This document shows, piece after piece, positions 1 through 9,945 of a stretch of 64,000 bases of DNA (the first letter of the stretch is position 1; each line of letters starts with the position of its first letter). The notes beneath the pieces are model-generated. The model searched no databases and had not been told where the DNA came from. It saw only the letters and a program-made list of their open reading frames with translations. The position numbers were made by a program, and so were the translations under genes. The DNA is from Theropithecus gelada. Taxonomy: Eukaryota; Chordata; Mammalia; Primates; Cercopithecidae. The DNA lies in contig NC_037673.1 of assembly GCF_003255815.1 (NCBI RefSeq), positions 162,801,427 to 162,865,426 of the forward strand, read 5' to 3'.

Positions 1-735
1 TCCTGGAATGTCAGGAAATGCATCAAATCCAGTAAATTTGATTAAACAGAAGCTTTTAGATGCAGGCTTAGGTGAACTGATTCCATTATGAATATGAAAC
101 CAACCATTTATAGTCAGTAATAATTAAGGATTCCTGCACTAAATATTTTTTTCAAGGTCTTCTTTTGACTTCTGCATCTTCAGTGTTTTACTAACATAAT
201 AGGTGGACACATCTATAGAAACATTTCAGAAAGCAATGCATTTAGGTAAGAAAAAATTCAAGGGAGAGATTGGGTTGTACTGTGCGACCAAAGGGGTCTT
301 CATCACAAGTATTTTCTAGGAAACCATTGAAAACACCATTTTCTCACTGAGTTTTACTTGGTAGTGAATTTGTATTAAACACCTGACTTTCCACTTTCTG
401 AGATGTATGTTTGAAATTAAGCACTAGGAAAATATTTAGATGTTTCCCAAACTTTCAGTACTACATGGTCTGAAAGAAGCCTGGAGCCGTGGTCCCTGGG
501 CACAGTATTCTTTGGTAAGTGAAAGCACTTCAGTCTAAACATTTAGAACAAGGCCAACAAAATTATGGACAAGCTGAAGAAAAAAAAAGTTCAGAAAATT
601 ATTTTAAATCAGTAATGGGTTTAAATAATTTTAGAACCATATGGCAAGCTCTGTCATCGGCAAATCACTGAGCAAATATTGATGTCAAGGAGGCAAATAT
701 TACTTCTCTCCATCTAGCTTTTGTTGGGAAAATGG
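1..735. other. single-copy flank, no gene seen
   Basis: AT-rich DNA without a recognisable repeat or reading frame. It ends at the left target-site duplication of the full-length L1. Confidence 0.5.
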
Positions 736-747
736 AACTTTGCATTT

Positions 748-750
<3 letters not shown>
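736..750. repeat. L1 target-site duplication, left copy
   Basis: The 15-mer AACTTTGCATTTATT is repeated exactly at 6956-6970 on the other side of the L1. A perfect 15-bp duplication is the usual result of target-primed reverse transcription and shows that both ends of the element are original. Confidence 0.93.
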
Positions 751-778
<28 letters not shown>

Positions 779-783
779 ATTTA

Positions 784-789
784 TTTATT
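784..789 (-). promoter_or_regulatory. L1 poly(A) signal AATAAA
   Basis: TTTATT on the plus strand reads AATAAA on the L1 strand just before its A-rich tail. This is the expected position of the weak L1 polyadenylation signal. Confidence 0.6.
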
Positions 790-919
790 ATTATTATACT
801 TTAAGTTGTAGGGTACATGTGCATAACGTGCAGGTTTGCTACATATGTATACTTGTGCCATGTTGGTGTGCTGCACCCATCAACTCGTCATTTACATCAG
901 GTATAACTCCCAATGCAAT

Positions 920-948
920 CCCTCCCCCCTCCCCCCTCCCCCCTCCCC
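920..948 (-). other. L1 3'UTR G-rich tract (potential G-quadruplex)
   Basis: The plus strand shows five C runs of 3, 6, 6, 6 and 4 bases separated by single T residues. On the L1 strand these are G runs separated by A, enough for a four-tetrad quadruplex. The polypurine tract is a conserved feature of the L1 3'UTR; its role in retrotransposition is debated. Confidence 0.75.
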
Positions 949-1003
949 ATGATAGGCCCCGGTGTGTGATGTTCCCCTTCCTGAGTCCAAGTGATCTCAT
1001 TGT

Positions 1004-4000
1004 TCAGTTCCCACCTATGAGTGAGAACATGCGGTGTTTGGTTTTCTGTTCTTGTGATAGTTTGCTAAGAATGATGGTTTCCAGCTGCATCCATGTCCCT
1101 ACAAAGGACACAAACTCATCCTTTTTTATGGCTGCATAGTATTCCATGGTGTATATGTGCCACATTTTCTTAATCCAGTCTGTCACTGATGGACATTTGG
1201 GCTGATTCCAAGTCTTTGCTATTGTGAATAGTGCTGCAATAAACATACGTGTGCATGTGTCTTTATAGCAGCATAATTTATAATCCTTTCAGTATATACC
1301 CAGTAATGGGATGGCTGGGTCATATGGTACATCTAGTTCTAGATCCTTGAGGAATCGCCATACTGTTTTCCATAATGGTTGAACTAGTTTACAATCCCAC
1401 CAACAGTGTAAAAGTGTTCCTGTTTCTCCACATCCTCTCCAGCACCTGTTGTTTCCTGACTTTTTAATGATCGCCATTCTAACTGGTGTGAGATGGTATC
1501 TCATTGTGGTTTTGATTTGCATTTCTCTCATGGCCAGTGATGATGAGCATTTTTTCATGTGTCTGTTGGCTGTATGAATGTCTTCTTTTGAGAAATGTCT
1601 GTTCATATCCTTTGCCCACTTTTGGATGGGGTTGTTTGTTTTTTTCTTGTAAATTTGTTGGAGTTCTTTGTATGTTCTGGATATTAGTCCTTTGTCAGAT
1701 GAGTAGATTGCAAAAATTTTCTCCCATTCTGTAGGTTGCCTGTTCACTCTGATGGTAGTTTCTTTTGCTGTGCAGAAGCTCTTTAGTTTCATTAGATCCC
1801 ATTTGTCAATTTTGGCTTTTGCTGCCATTGCTTTTGGTGTTTTAGACATGAAGTCTTTGCCCATGCCTATGTCCTGAATGGTACTACCTAGGTTTTCCTC
1901 TAGGATTTTTATGGTATTAGGTCTAACATTTAAGTCTCTAATCCATCTTGAATTAATTTTCATATAAGGAGTAAGGAAAGGATCCAGTTTCAGCTTTCTA
2001 CTTATGGCTAGCCAATTTTCCCAGCACCATTTATTAAATAGGGAATCCTTTCCCCATTTCTTGTTTCTCTCAGGTTTGTCAAAGATCAGATGGCTGTAGA
2101 TGTGTGGTATTATTTCTGAGGACTCTGTTCTGTTCCATTGGTCTATATCTCTGTTTTGGTACCAGTACCATGCTGTTTTGGTTACTGTAGCCTTGTAGTA
2201 TAGTTTGAAGTCAGGTAGCGTGATGCCTCCAGCTTTGTTCTTTTGACTTAGGATTGTCTTGGAGATGCGGGCTCTCTTTTGGTTCCATATGAACTTTAAA
2301 GCAGTATTTTCCAATTCTGTGAAGAAACTCATTGGTAGCTTGATGGGGATGGCATTGAATCTATAAATTACCTTGGGCAGTATGGCCATTTTCACGATAT
2401 TGATTCTTCCTATCCATGAGCATGGTATGTTCTTCCATTTGTTTGTGTCCTCTTTTATTTCACTGAGCAGTGGTTTGTAGTTCTCCTTGAAGAGGTCCTT
2501 TACATCCCTTGTAAGTTGGATTCCTAAGTATTTTATTCTCTTTGAAGCAATTGTGAATGGAAGTTCATTCATGATTTGGCTCTCTGTTTGTCTGTTACTG
2601 GTGTATAAGAATGCTTGTGATTTTTGCACATTAATTTTGTATCCTGAGACTTTGCTGAAGTTGCTTATCAGCTTAAGGAGATTTTGGGCTGAGACAATGG
2701 GGTTTTCTAAATATACAATCATGTCATCTGCAAACAGGGACAATTTGACTTCTTCTTTTCCTAACTGAATACCCTTGATTTCTTTCTCTTGCCTAATTGC
2801 CCTAGCCAGAACTTCCAACACTATGTTGAATAGGAGTGGTGAGAGAGGGCATCCCTGTCTTGTGCCAGTTTTCAAAGGGAATTTTTCCAGTTTTTGCCCA
2901 TTCAGTATGATATTGGCTGTGGGTTTGTCATAAATAGCTCTTATTATTTTGAGGTACGTTCCATCAATACCGAATTTATTGAGCGTTTTTAGCATGAAGG
3001 GCTGTTGAATTTTGTCAAAAGCCTTTTCTGCATCTATTGAGATAATTATGTGGTTCTTGTCTTTGGTTCTGTTTATATGCTGGATTACGTTTATTGATTT
3101 GCGAATGTTGAACCAGCCTTGCATCCCAGGGATGAAGCCCACTTGATCATGGTGGATAAGCTTTTTGATGTGTTGTTGAATCCGGTTTGCCAGTATTTTA
3201 TTGAGGATTTTTGCATCGATGTTCATCAGGGATATTGGTCTAAAATTCTCTTTTTTTGTTGTGTCTCTGCCAGGCTTTGGTATCAGGATGATGTTGGCCT
3301 CATAAAATGAGTTAGGGAGGATTCCCTCTTTTTCTATTGATTGGAATAGTTTCAGAAGGAATGGTACCAACTCCTCCTTGTACCTCTGGTAGAATTCAGC
3401 TGTGAATCCATCTGGTCCTGGACTTTTTTTGGTTGGTAGGCTATTAATTATTGCCTCAATTTCAGAGCCTACTATTGGTCTATTCAGGGATTCAACTTCT
3501 TCCTGGTTTAGTCTTGGGAGAGTGTAAGTGTCCAGGAAATTATCCATTTCTTCTAGATTTTCCAGTTTATTTGCGTAGAGGTGTTTATAGTATTCTCTGA
3601 TGGTAGTTTGTATTTCTGTGGAGTCGGTGGTGATATCCCCTTTGTCATTTTTAATTGCGTCGATTTGATTCTTCTCTCTTTTCTTCTTTATTAGTCTTGC
3701 TAGTGGTCTGTCAATTTTGTTGATCTTTTCAAAAAACCAACTCCTGGATTCATTGATTTTTTGGAGGGTTTTTTGTGTCTCTATCTCCTTCAGTTCTGCT
3801 CTGATCTTAGTTATTTCTTGCCTTCTGCTAGCTTTCGAATGTGTTTGCTCTTGCTTCTCTAGTTCTTTTAATTGTGATGTTAGAGTGTCAATTTTAGATC
3901 TTTCCTGCTTTCTCTTGTGGGCATTTAGTGCTATAAATTTCCCTCTACACACTGCTTTCAATGTGTCCCAGAGATTCTGGTATGTTGTATCTTTGTTCTC

Positions 4001-4831
4001 ATTGGTTTCAAAGAACATCTTTATTTCTGCCTTCATTTCGTTATGTACCCAGTAGTCATTCAGGAGCAGGTTGTTCAGTTTCCATGTAGTTGAGCGGTTT
4101 TGATTGACTTTCTTAGTCCTGAGTTCTAGTTTGATTGCACTGTGGTCTGAGAGACAGTTTGTTATAATTTCTGTTCTTGTACATTTGCTGAGGAGTGCTT
4201 TACTTCCAATTATGTGGTCAATTTTGGAGTAAGTACGATGTGGTGCTGAGAAGAACGTATATTCTGTTGATTTGCGGTGGAGAGTTCTATAGATGTCTAT
4301 TAGGTCTGCTTGCTGCAGAGATGAGTTCAATTCCTGGATATCCTTGTTCACTTTCTGTTTCGTTGATCTGTCTAATGTTGACAGTGGAGTGTTGAAGTCT
4401 CCCATTATTATTGTATGGGAGTCTAAGTCTCTTTGTAAGTCTCTAAGGACTTGCTTTATGAATCTGGGTGCTCCTGTATTGGGTGCATATATATTTAGGA
4501 GAGTTAGCTCTTCCTGTTGAATTGATCCCTTTACCATTATGTAATGGCCTTCTTTGTCTCTTTTGATCTTTGATGGTTTAAAGTCTGTTTTATCAGAGAC
4601 TAGGATTGCAACCCCTGCTTTTTTTTGTTCTCCATTTGCTTGGTAAATCTTCCTCCGTCCCTTTATTTTGATCCTATGTATGTCTCTGCGTGTGAGATGG
4701 GTCTCCTGAATACGGCAGACTGATGGGTCTTGACTCTTTATCCAGTTTGCCAGTCTGTGTCTTTTAATTGGACCATTTAGTCCATTTACATTTAAGGTTA
4801 ATATTGTTATGTGTGAACTTGATCCTGCCAT
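1004..4831 (-). pseudogene. L1 ORF2 (endonuclease-reverse transcriptase), one nonsense codon
   Basis: ORF2p nicks target DNA and copies L1 RNA at the nick. The frame has 1275 codons before the final TGA (1004-1006), the full family length, with no frameshift. The apurinic-type endonuclease domain (about residues 1-239) keeps N14, E43, the GDFN motif, the D of SKIDHIIGS and the SDHSAI histidine. The reverse transcriptase keeps motif A (SIDAEKAFD), motif B (RQGCPLSPLLFN) and the FADD catalytic box. The cysteine-rich region (CWRGCGETGTLLHCWWDC) is present. One TGA at 1289-1291, codon 1181, replaces a proline that the family normally has after LLGIY. The last 94 codons stay open behind it. The start is the ATG of MAGSSSHITILTLN, the usual ORF2 start. 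A truncated 1180-residue product would keep the endonuclease, RT and cysteine motif. Confidence 0.95.
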
Positions 4832-4894
4832 TATGATATTAACTGGTTATTTTGCTCATTAGTTGATACAGTTTCTTCCTAGCCTCGATGGTCT
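4832..4894 (-). other. L1 inter-ORF spacer
   Basis: 63 bp between the ORF1 stop and the ORF2 ATG. In primate L1, ORF2 is translated from the bicistronic RNA by inefficient reinitiation downstream of ORF1; the spacing here matches the family. Confidence 0.85.
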
Positions 4895-5911
4895 TTACAT
4901 TTTGGCATGTTTTTGCAATGGCTGGTTCCGGTTGTTCCTTTCCATGTTGAGTGCTTCCTTCAGGGTCTCTTGTAAGGCAGGCCTAGTGGTGACAAAATCT
5001 CTAAGCATTTGCTTATCTGTAAAGGATTTTATTTCTCCTTCACTTATGAAACTTAGTTTGGCTGGATATGAAATTCTGGGTTGAAAATTCTTTTCTTTAA
5101 GAATGTTGAATATTGGCCCCCACTCTCTTCTGGCTTGTAGAGTTTCTGCTGAGAGATCTGCTGTTAGTCTGATGGGCTTCCCTTTGTGGGTAACCCGACC
5201 TTTCTCTCTGGCTGCCCTTAAGATTTTTTCCTTCATTTCAACTTTGGTGAATCTGGCAATTATGTGTCTTGGAGTTGCTCTTCTCGAGGAGTATCTTTGT
5301 GGCGTTCTCTGTATTTCCTGGATTTGAATGTTGGCCTGCCCTACTAGGTTGGGGAAGTTCTCCTGGATGATATCCTGAAGAGTGTTTTCCAACTTGGTTC
5401 CATTTTCCCCCTCACTTTCAGGCACCCCAATCAGACGTAGATTTGGTCTTTTTACATAATCCCATACTTCTTGCAGGCTTTGTTCATTTCTTTTTCTTCT
5501 TTTTTCTTTTGGTTTCTCTTCTCACTTCATTTCATTCATTTGATCCTCAATCACTGATACTCTTTCTTCCAGTTGATCGAGTCGGTTACTGAAGCTTGTG
5601 CATTTGTCACGTATTTCTCGTGTCATGGTTTTCATCTCTTTCATTTCGTTTAGGACCTTCTCTGCATTAATTACTCTAGCCATCAATTCTTCCACTTTTT
5701 TTTCAAGATTTTTAGTTTCTTTGCGCTGGGTACGTAATTCCTCCTTTAGCTCTGAGAAGTTTGATGGACTGAAGCCTTCTTCTCTCATCTCGTCAAAGTC
5801 ATTCTCCGTCCAGCTTTGATCCGTTGCTGGCGATGAGCTGCGCTCCTTTGCCGGGGGAGATGCACTCTTATTTTTTGAATTTCCAGCTTTTCTGCCCTGC
5901 TTTTTCCCCAT
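4895..5911 (-). pseudogene. L1 ORF1 (RNA-binding chaperone), one nonsense codon
   Basis: ORF1p is the trimeric RNA-binding protein that coats L1 RNA. The frame runs 338 codons from the ATG of MGKKQGRKAGNSKNKS to the stop at 4895-4897, exactly the family length. Order: basic N terminus, heptad-rich coiled coil (about residues 52-153), RRM (about 157-252, containing the RRATPRHIIARFTK stretch) and C-terminal domain (ARREWGPIFNILKEKNF, then GEIKSFTDKQMLRDF). A TGA at 5522-5524 (codon 130) falls in the coiled coil; the family normally has arginine there. The preceding base is G and the codon would be CGA, so a CpG transition explains it. The remaining 208 codons are open in the same frame. The product would be a 129-residue fragment without the RNA-binding half. 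Confidence 0.94.
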
Positions 5912-6509
5912 CTTTGTGGTTTTATCTGCCTCTGGTCCTTGATGATGGTGATGTACTGATGGGGTTTTGGTGTAGGTGTCCTTCCTGTTTGATAGTTTTC
6001 CTTCTAACAGTCAGGACCCTCAGCTGTAGGTCTGTTGGAGATTGCTTGAGGTCCACTCCAGACCCTGTTTGCCTGGGTATCAGCAGCAGAGGCTGCAGAA
6101 GATAGAATATTGCTGAACAGCGAGTGTACCTGTCTGATTCTTGCTTTGGAAGCTTCCTCTCAGGGGTGTACTCCACCCTGTGAGGTGTGGGGTGTCAGAC
6201 TGCCCCTAGTGGGGGATGTCTCCCAGTTAGGCTACTCAGGGGTCAGGGACCCACTTGAGCAGGCAGTCTGTCCCTTCTCAGATCTCAACCTCCGTGTTGG
6301 GAGATCCACTGCTCTCTTCAAAGCTGTCAGACAGAGTCGTTTGCGTCTGCAGAGGTTTCTGCTGCTTTTTTTTTGTTGTTGTTGTTGTGTAGCTGTGCCC
6401 TGTCCCCAGAGGTGAAGTCTACAGAGACAGGCAGGTTTCCTTGAGCTGCTGTGAGCTCCACCCAGTTGGAGCTTCCCAGCAGCTTTGTTTACCTACTTAA
6501 GCCTCAGCA

Positions 6510-6554
6510 ATGGCGGGCGCCCCTCCCCCAGCCTCGCTGCTGCCTTGCCGGTAG
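6510..6554 (+). pseudogene. L1 ORF0 on the antisense strand, truncated to 14 codons
   Basis: Primate L1 5'UTRs carry a short antisense frame, ORF0, of about 70 codons, translated from the antisense promoter transcript. The ATG here opens MAGAPPPASLLPCR and then meets TAG at 6552-6554. The start region matches the ORF0 N terminus as I remember it (MAGAPPPASL), but the frame ends far short of the family length. I cannot tell from one copy whether the stop is private or lineage-wide. Confidence 0.7.
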
Positions 6555-6929
6555 ATCACAGACTGCTGTGCTAGCAATGAGGGAGGCTCCTTGGGCGTGG
6601 GACCCTCCTGGCCAGGTGTGGGATATGATCTCCTGGTGTGCCTGTTTGCTTAAAGCGCAGTATTGGGGTGGGAGTTACCCGATTTTCCAGGTGTTGTGTG
6701 TCTCAGTTCCCCTAGCTAGGAAAAGGGATTCCCTTCCCCCTTGCGCTTCCCAGGTGAGGCGATGCCTCGCCCTGCTTCAGCTCTCGCTGGTCGGGCTGCA
6801 GCAGCTGACCAGCACCGATCGTCCGGCACTCCCCAGTGAGATGAACCCAGTACCTCAGTTGAAAATGCAGAAATCACCGGTCTTCTGTGTCGCTCGCGCT
6901 GGGAGTTGGAGACTGGAGCTGTTCCTATT

Positions 6930-6939
6930 CGGCCATCTT
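6930..6939 (-). promoter_or_regulatory. YY1-type site at the L1 5' end
   Basis: CGGCCATCTT on the plus strand is AAGATGGCCG on the L1 strand, about 17-26 bases from the element start. In primate L1 this site sets accurate transcription initiation. Confidence 0.8.
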
Positions 6940-6955
6940 GCTCCGCCCCCCCAGC

Positions 6956-6970
6956 AACTTTGCATTTATT
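6956..6970. repeat. L1 target-site duplication, right copy
   Basis: Exact copy of 736-750. It marks the 5' boundary of the L1. Confidence 0.93.
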
Positions 6971-9029
6971 CAAGACAAAATAATTTGGCTTTTAGAGAAA
7001 ATGTATGCTTTTTTTTTTTTTTTTTAAACAAACTATCTCAATTTAGATCCTGCAGTCTATGGCTTTCTGAAAAATAACAGGAAATGGACAGAATCTAAGT
7101 GCATTGTTGGGTCATATGAATCTGCCTTAGAATCAGGTTTATAAATCTTAAGAAAGGGACTGAAAGTTTGGTTTCACAAAGAGAAATTCAAGGAAAACAT
7201 CATTAGGATAGGAGAGGCCCATATAGGTTGAAAGTACTTATGTTTCTATGGATTAGATATAATTGTGAAGGGGCTACATATCTATGAGAGTGAGAGCCGA
7301 TGGGGAGGGGCCAGAAGAAACGCAGAAAGCACTTTTTAAAAACATTTTTTGAATATGAGTTGCTTATACTTATTTGTCTTTTGATGTTCTGTGAAAATAT
7401 CTTCCCAAAGATTAACCCTCTTATTTCTTTGGAGAATGAGCAGTGAAAGCTCTTAGAAACATGAACTACAGACACTTAGAGGGCACTTTTTATTAGTCAA
7501 GTGCCATTTTGCTTTTATGCCTTCTAGCCATACAGAGTTATGTTTTCCCTAATTCTCATTTGTGGTGGTAAGTAGATATCCAAAATAATTTAGACCTGCT
7601 AAGACATGTCTTTGTGATATGCTGATGTTTCCATGAATATAAAGACATTCTCCTGCAAGCAGTTGAGTTGGCTTTAAAATGCTAGAACTATCCATTTTGA
7701 GTGTAATTCCGCAAAATAAATGAAAGAAATCTACCCTGCTGATATTTATGTAACAACTTCTGGAATAAATCTTCTGATTTACAAATATACTGGGGCCATT
7801 AACTAGAAGCCACACCACATCATTATTTCACAGAACTTTAGGCAATTGTGATGACTTTTCTCAAATCAGCATTACTTTGCAAAGTCAAATAAAACAGAGA
7901 GAACCAATTGACTTTTTCCCCAGCACTTTTGAAGAAGAAATAAAGCTGCTTAAAAATCAATGAAGGTTGCACTTTCGGAAATATTTTTAGAAGTGCATTT
8001 TTTTTTTTTTTTGGAAACTATGATTCTTTTCATACAATTCATTTTATTTTTTGGAGCCACTTAATATTCTTGAACCATATTTAACTCCCCTAGGAAACTG
8101 TAAAGAGTGGGTTGAAATCCATAATTATGTTAAAGCTATGGTCCCAGTAACAATGGCTATTCCACAGGTGCTGACAAATGCCTTGTCATAGGAATATAAA
8201 AGCAGGGAGAAAGTGAGATTTTTCTCTGCTTACTTTTAAGTAGTACTGATCCTGAAAGGAAAGTTTAAGTATTTGGAGAAAGAGATAGATGAAAAGGAAG
8301 AATTCTGTCCAGAGAAGAATTGTCAGTAGGCAAGTTCATCTATAGCCACAAATGCCTCTATGCAAGCACTTCAACAACCCATCTCGGTATCTCTGAGGAG
8401 CTTTCCGGATTTCCTGCCCTCTCCAGGCATGCCCGATGTCCTCCCCACCTCACACATTCAACCTCTCTCTGTTCTATCCCATGTCTTCGAAGTTTTAATT
8501 CTATGCTAAGTTATGGGTATTTTATTTGATCAAATACTCTTTAATTATAATTTTTAAAATTACTAGATGACATATTAGCATTCTTATAGGAATTTCCTAG
8601 AAGCAATGTTTTGACTTAAAGGAATGTCTCCAAATCTTAGATGCAACTTTACAATGTAAGACTCCTGTGCGCATTTGTTAATACTGCAGTCTCACCAAAA
8701 ATAATGGCATTCCATGACTGTCGGTGCATGGTCCCTGGCGATGACAGAAAATTTACGTGAAGGTTGTCAGGGCTATACTTTTGAAATAAAGATTGGACAT
8801 GTGGAGTGGTTACCTTTTGACCTTCAGGTTTTATATATATATATATACTCAAAATTTTATTCGAAAAAATGTTTTAAATATATTCCTGAAAAAAACAATA
8901 TATATCCACAGACACATATATGTATAATTCTATTAGTGTCTTCTGAATAAAATATGTGCATGTCTGTATATCTATACTGATATTCCAGAATTTCAAAATC
9001 AGCTGTAAAAATTATAAGAAAAAACAACT
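6971..9029. other. AT-rich single-copy DNA, no gene seen
   Basis: Nothing recognisable apart from poly(T) runs near 7011-7025 and 8001-8012 and a short (TA)n at 8831-8848. The L1 antisense promoter would point into this stretch. Confidence 0.45.
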
Positions 9030-9333
9030 GGCCAGGCACGGTGGCTCACGCCTGTAATCCCAGCACTTTGGGAGGCCAAGGCAGTGGATCACGAGGTCAA
9101 GATATTGAAACCATCCTGACCAACATGGTGAAACCCCGTCTCTACTAAAAATAAAAAAATCAGCTGGGCATGGTGGCGCACGCCTGTCATCCCTGCTACT
9201 CTGGAGGCTGAGGCAGGAGGATTGCTTGAACCTGGGAGGTGGAGGTTGCAGTGAGCCAAGATCGTACCACTGCACTCTAGCCTGGCGACAGAGCGAGACT
9301 CTGTTTCAAAAATAAAAAACAGAAAAAGAAAAA
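9030..9333 (+). mobile_element. Alu (AluS type)
   Basis: Complete dimer starting GGCCAGGCACGGTGGCTCAC, with A-rich linker and an A-rich tail. The GAGGTCAAGATATTGAAACC segment suggests AluSc or a relative, with scattered decay. Confidence 0.95.
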
Positions 9334-9529
9334 TTAAGACTATCTACTGTAAGAAAGAAATTCATTACAGATCCACATTCTCCTTAATCATAACAAAGAA
9401 AAGGTTGACGCAATGGCTGTCTACTTCAGGAAAATGAATTCTACAGCTGCTAAGGCAATGAGAATAGGTACTTTGAAAACTGGGAACTTACTTCTTTAAG
9501 GGGTTACATAGTTATATGTGTTTCCTACA

Positions 9530-9745
9530 TGCCACATTCTGTTTTGAGCACATCATACATATCATTGTATTTACTTCCTAAAATGACCCTTAGAACAAAC
9601 TTCATGACAACGTTGAGATAGGTACTGTTACTGCTCTCTTTTTACAAATGAACAAACCGAGGCACAGTGAGGTTAAGCAACTTGGTCAAAGTCAAAGGTA
9701 GTAAGTAGTAGAGCCAGGATTCAAATGCAATCACCTACCACCATT
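9530..9745 (-). mobile_element. MIR SINE
   Basis: Reverse MIR text: AACAAACCGAGGCACAGTGAGG followed by TTAAGCAACTTGGTCAAAG and GAGCCAGGATTCAAATG. The core of an ancient mammalian tRNA-derived SINE. Confidence 0.85.
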
Positions 9746-9756
9746 CTGTGCCGTCC

Positions 9757-9945
9757 GAGGCAGTACTTCTCATAGTTTAATGTCCCCAGGAATGGCCCTG
9801 GCAACTTGTTAAAAGGTGGATTTTCCAGAGATTCTGATTCAACAAGTTTGGCTGGGCTTGATGGTTTACATGTCTAACAAGCTCCCGATTGATGCTGACG
9901 CTGCCCATCTGCATACCATATTCGGGATAGCACTGACCTAAGGAA
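9757..9945 (+). mobile_element. MER5A-like hAT transposon fragment
   Basis: Contains CTTCTCATAGTTTAATGT near its start, then GATTCTGATTCAACAAGTTT and TCTAACAAGCTCCC, the order seen in MER5A, a non-autonomous hAT-Charlie element. A related copy in the opposite orientation lies at 62985-63150. Confidence 0.7.

Larger units (their letters stand above)
751..6955 (-). mobile_element. full-length L1 retrotransposon (young primate L1PA type)
   Basis: A complete LINE-1 of about 6.2 kb read on the minus strand: 5'UTR (5912-6955), ORF1 (4895-5911), 63-bp spacer, ORF2 (1004-4831), 3'UTR with a G-rich tract, and an (AAAT)n tail at 751-780. Perfect 15-bp target-site duplications flank it and it is not 5' truncated. 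Both ORFs keep their frame over their whole length, each with one nonsense codon, so the copy is young but disabled. From memory, the 5'UTR and the 3'UTR (for example GAGTTGATGGGTGC where human L1 has GAGTTAATGGGTGC) look like the lineage that expanded in Old World monkeys. That lineage assignment is an inference and was not checked by alignment. Confidence 0.95.
5912..6955 (-). promoter_or_regulatory. L1 5'UTR with internal sense and antisense promoter
   Basis: About 1.04 kb upstream of the ORF1 start, the most GC- and CpG-rich DNA in the window. The primate L1 5'UTR holds an internal RNA polymerase II promoter for the element (here leftward) and an antisense promoter (here rightward, into flank at 6971 and beyond). 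A YY1-type core is intact near the start. Activity is inferred from the family, not from the sequence. Confidence 0.88.

Noticed and set aside
1537..5327. Plus-strand frames of 60-112 codons opposite L1 ORF1 and ORF2
   Set aside because: Shadows of the L1 coding strand.
6451..7077. 208-codon plus-strand frame across the L1 5'UTR
   Set aside because: Antisense to the L1 5'UTR and running past its end. It is in a different frame from ORF0 and reflects GC-rich, stop-poor DNA.
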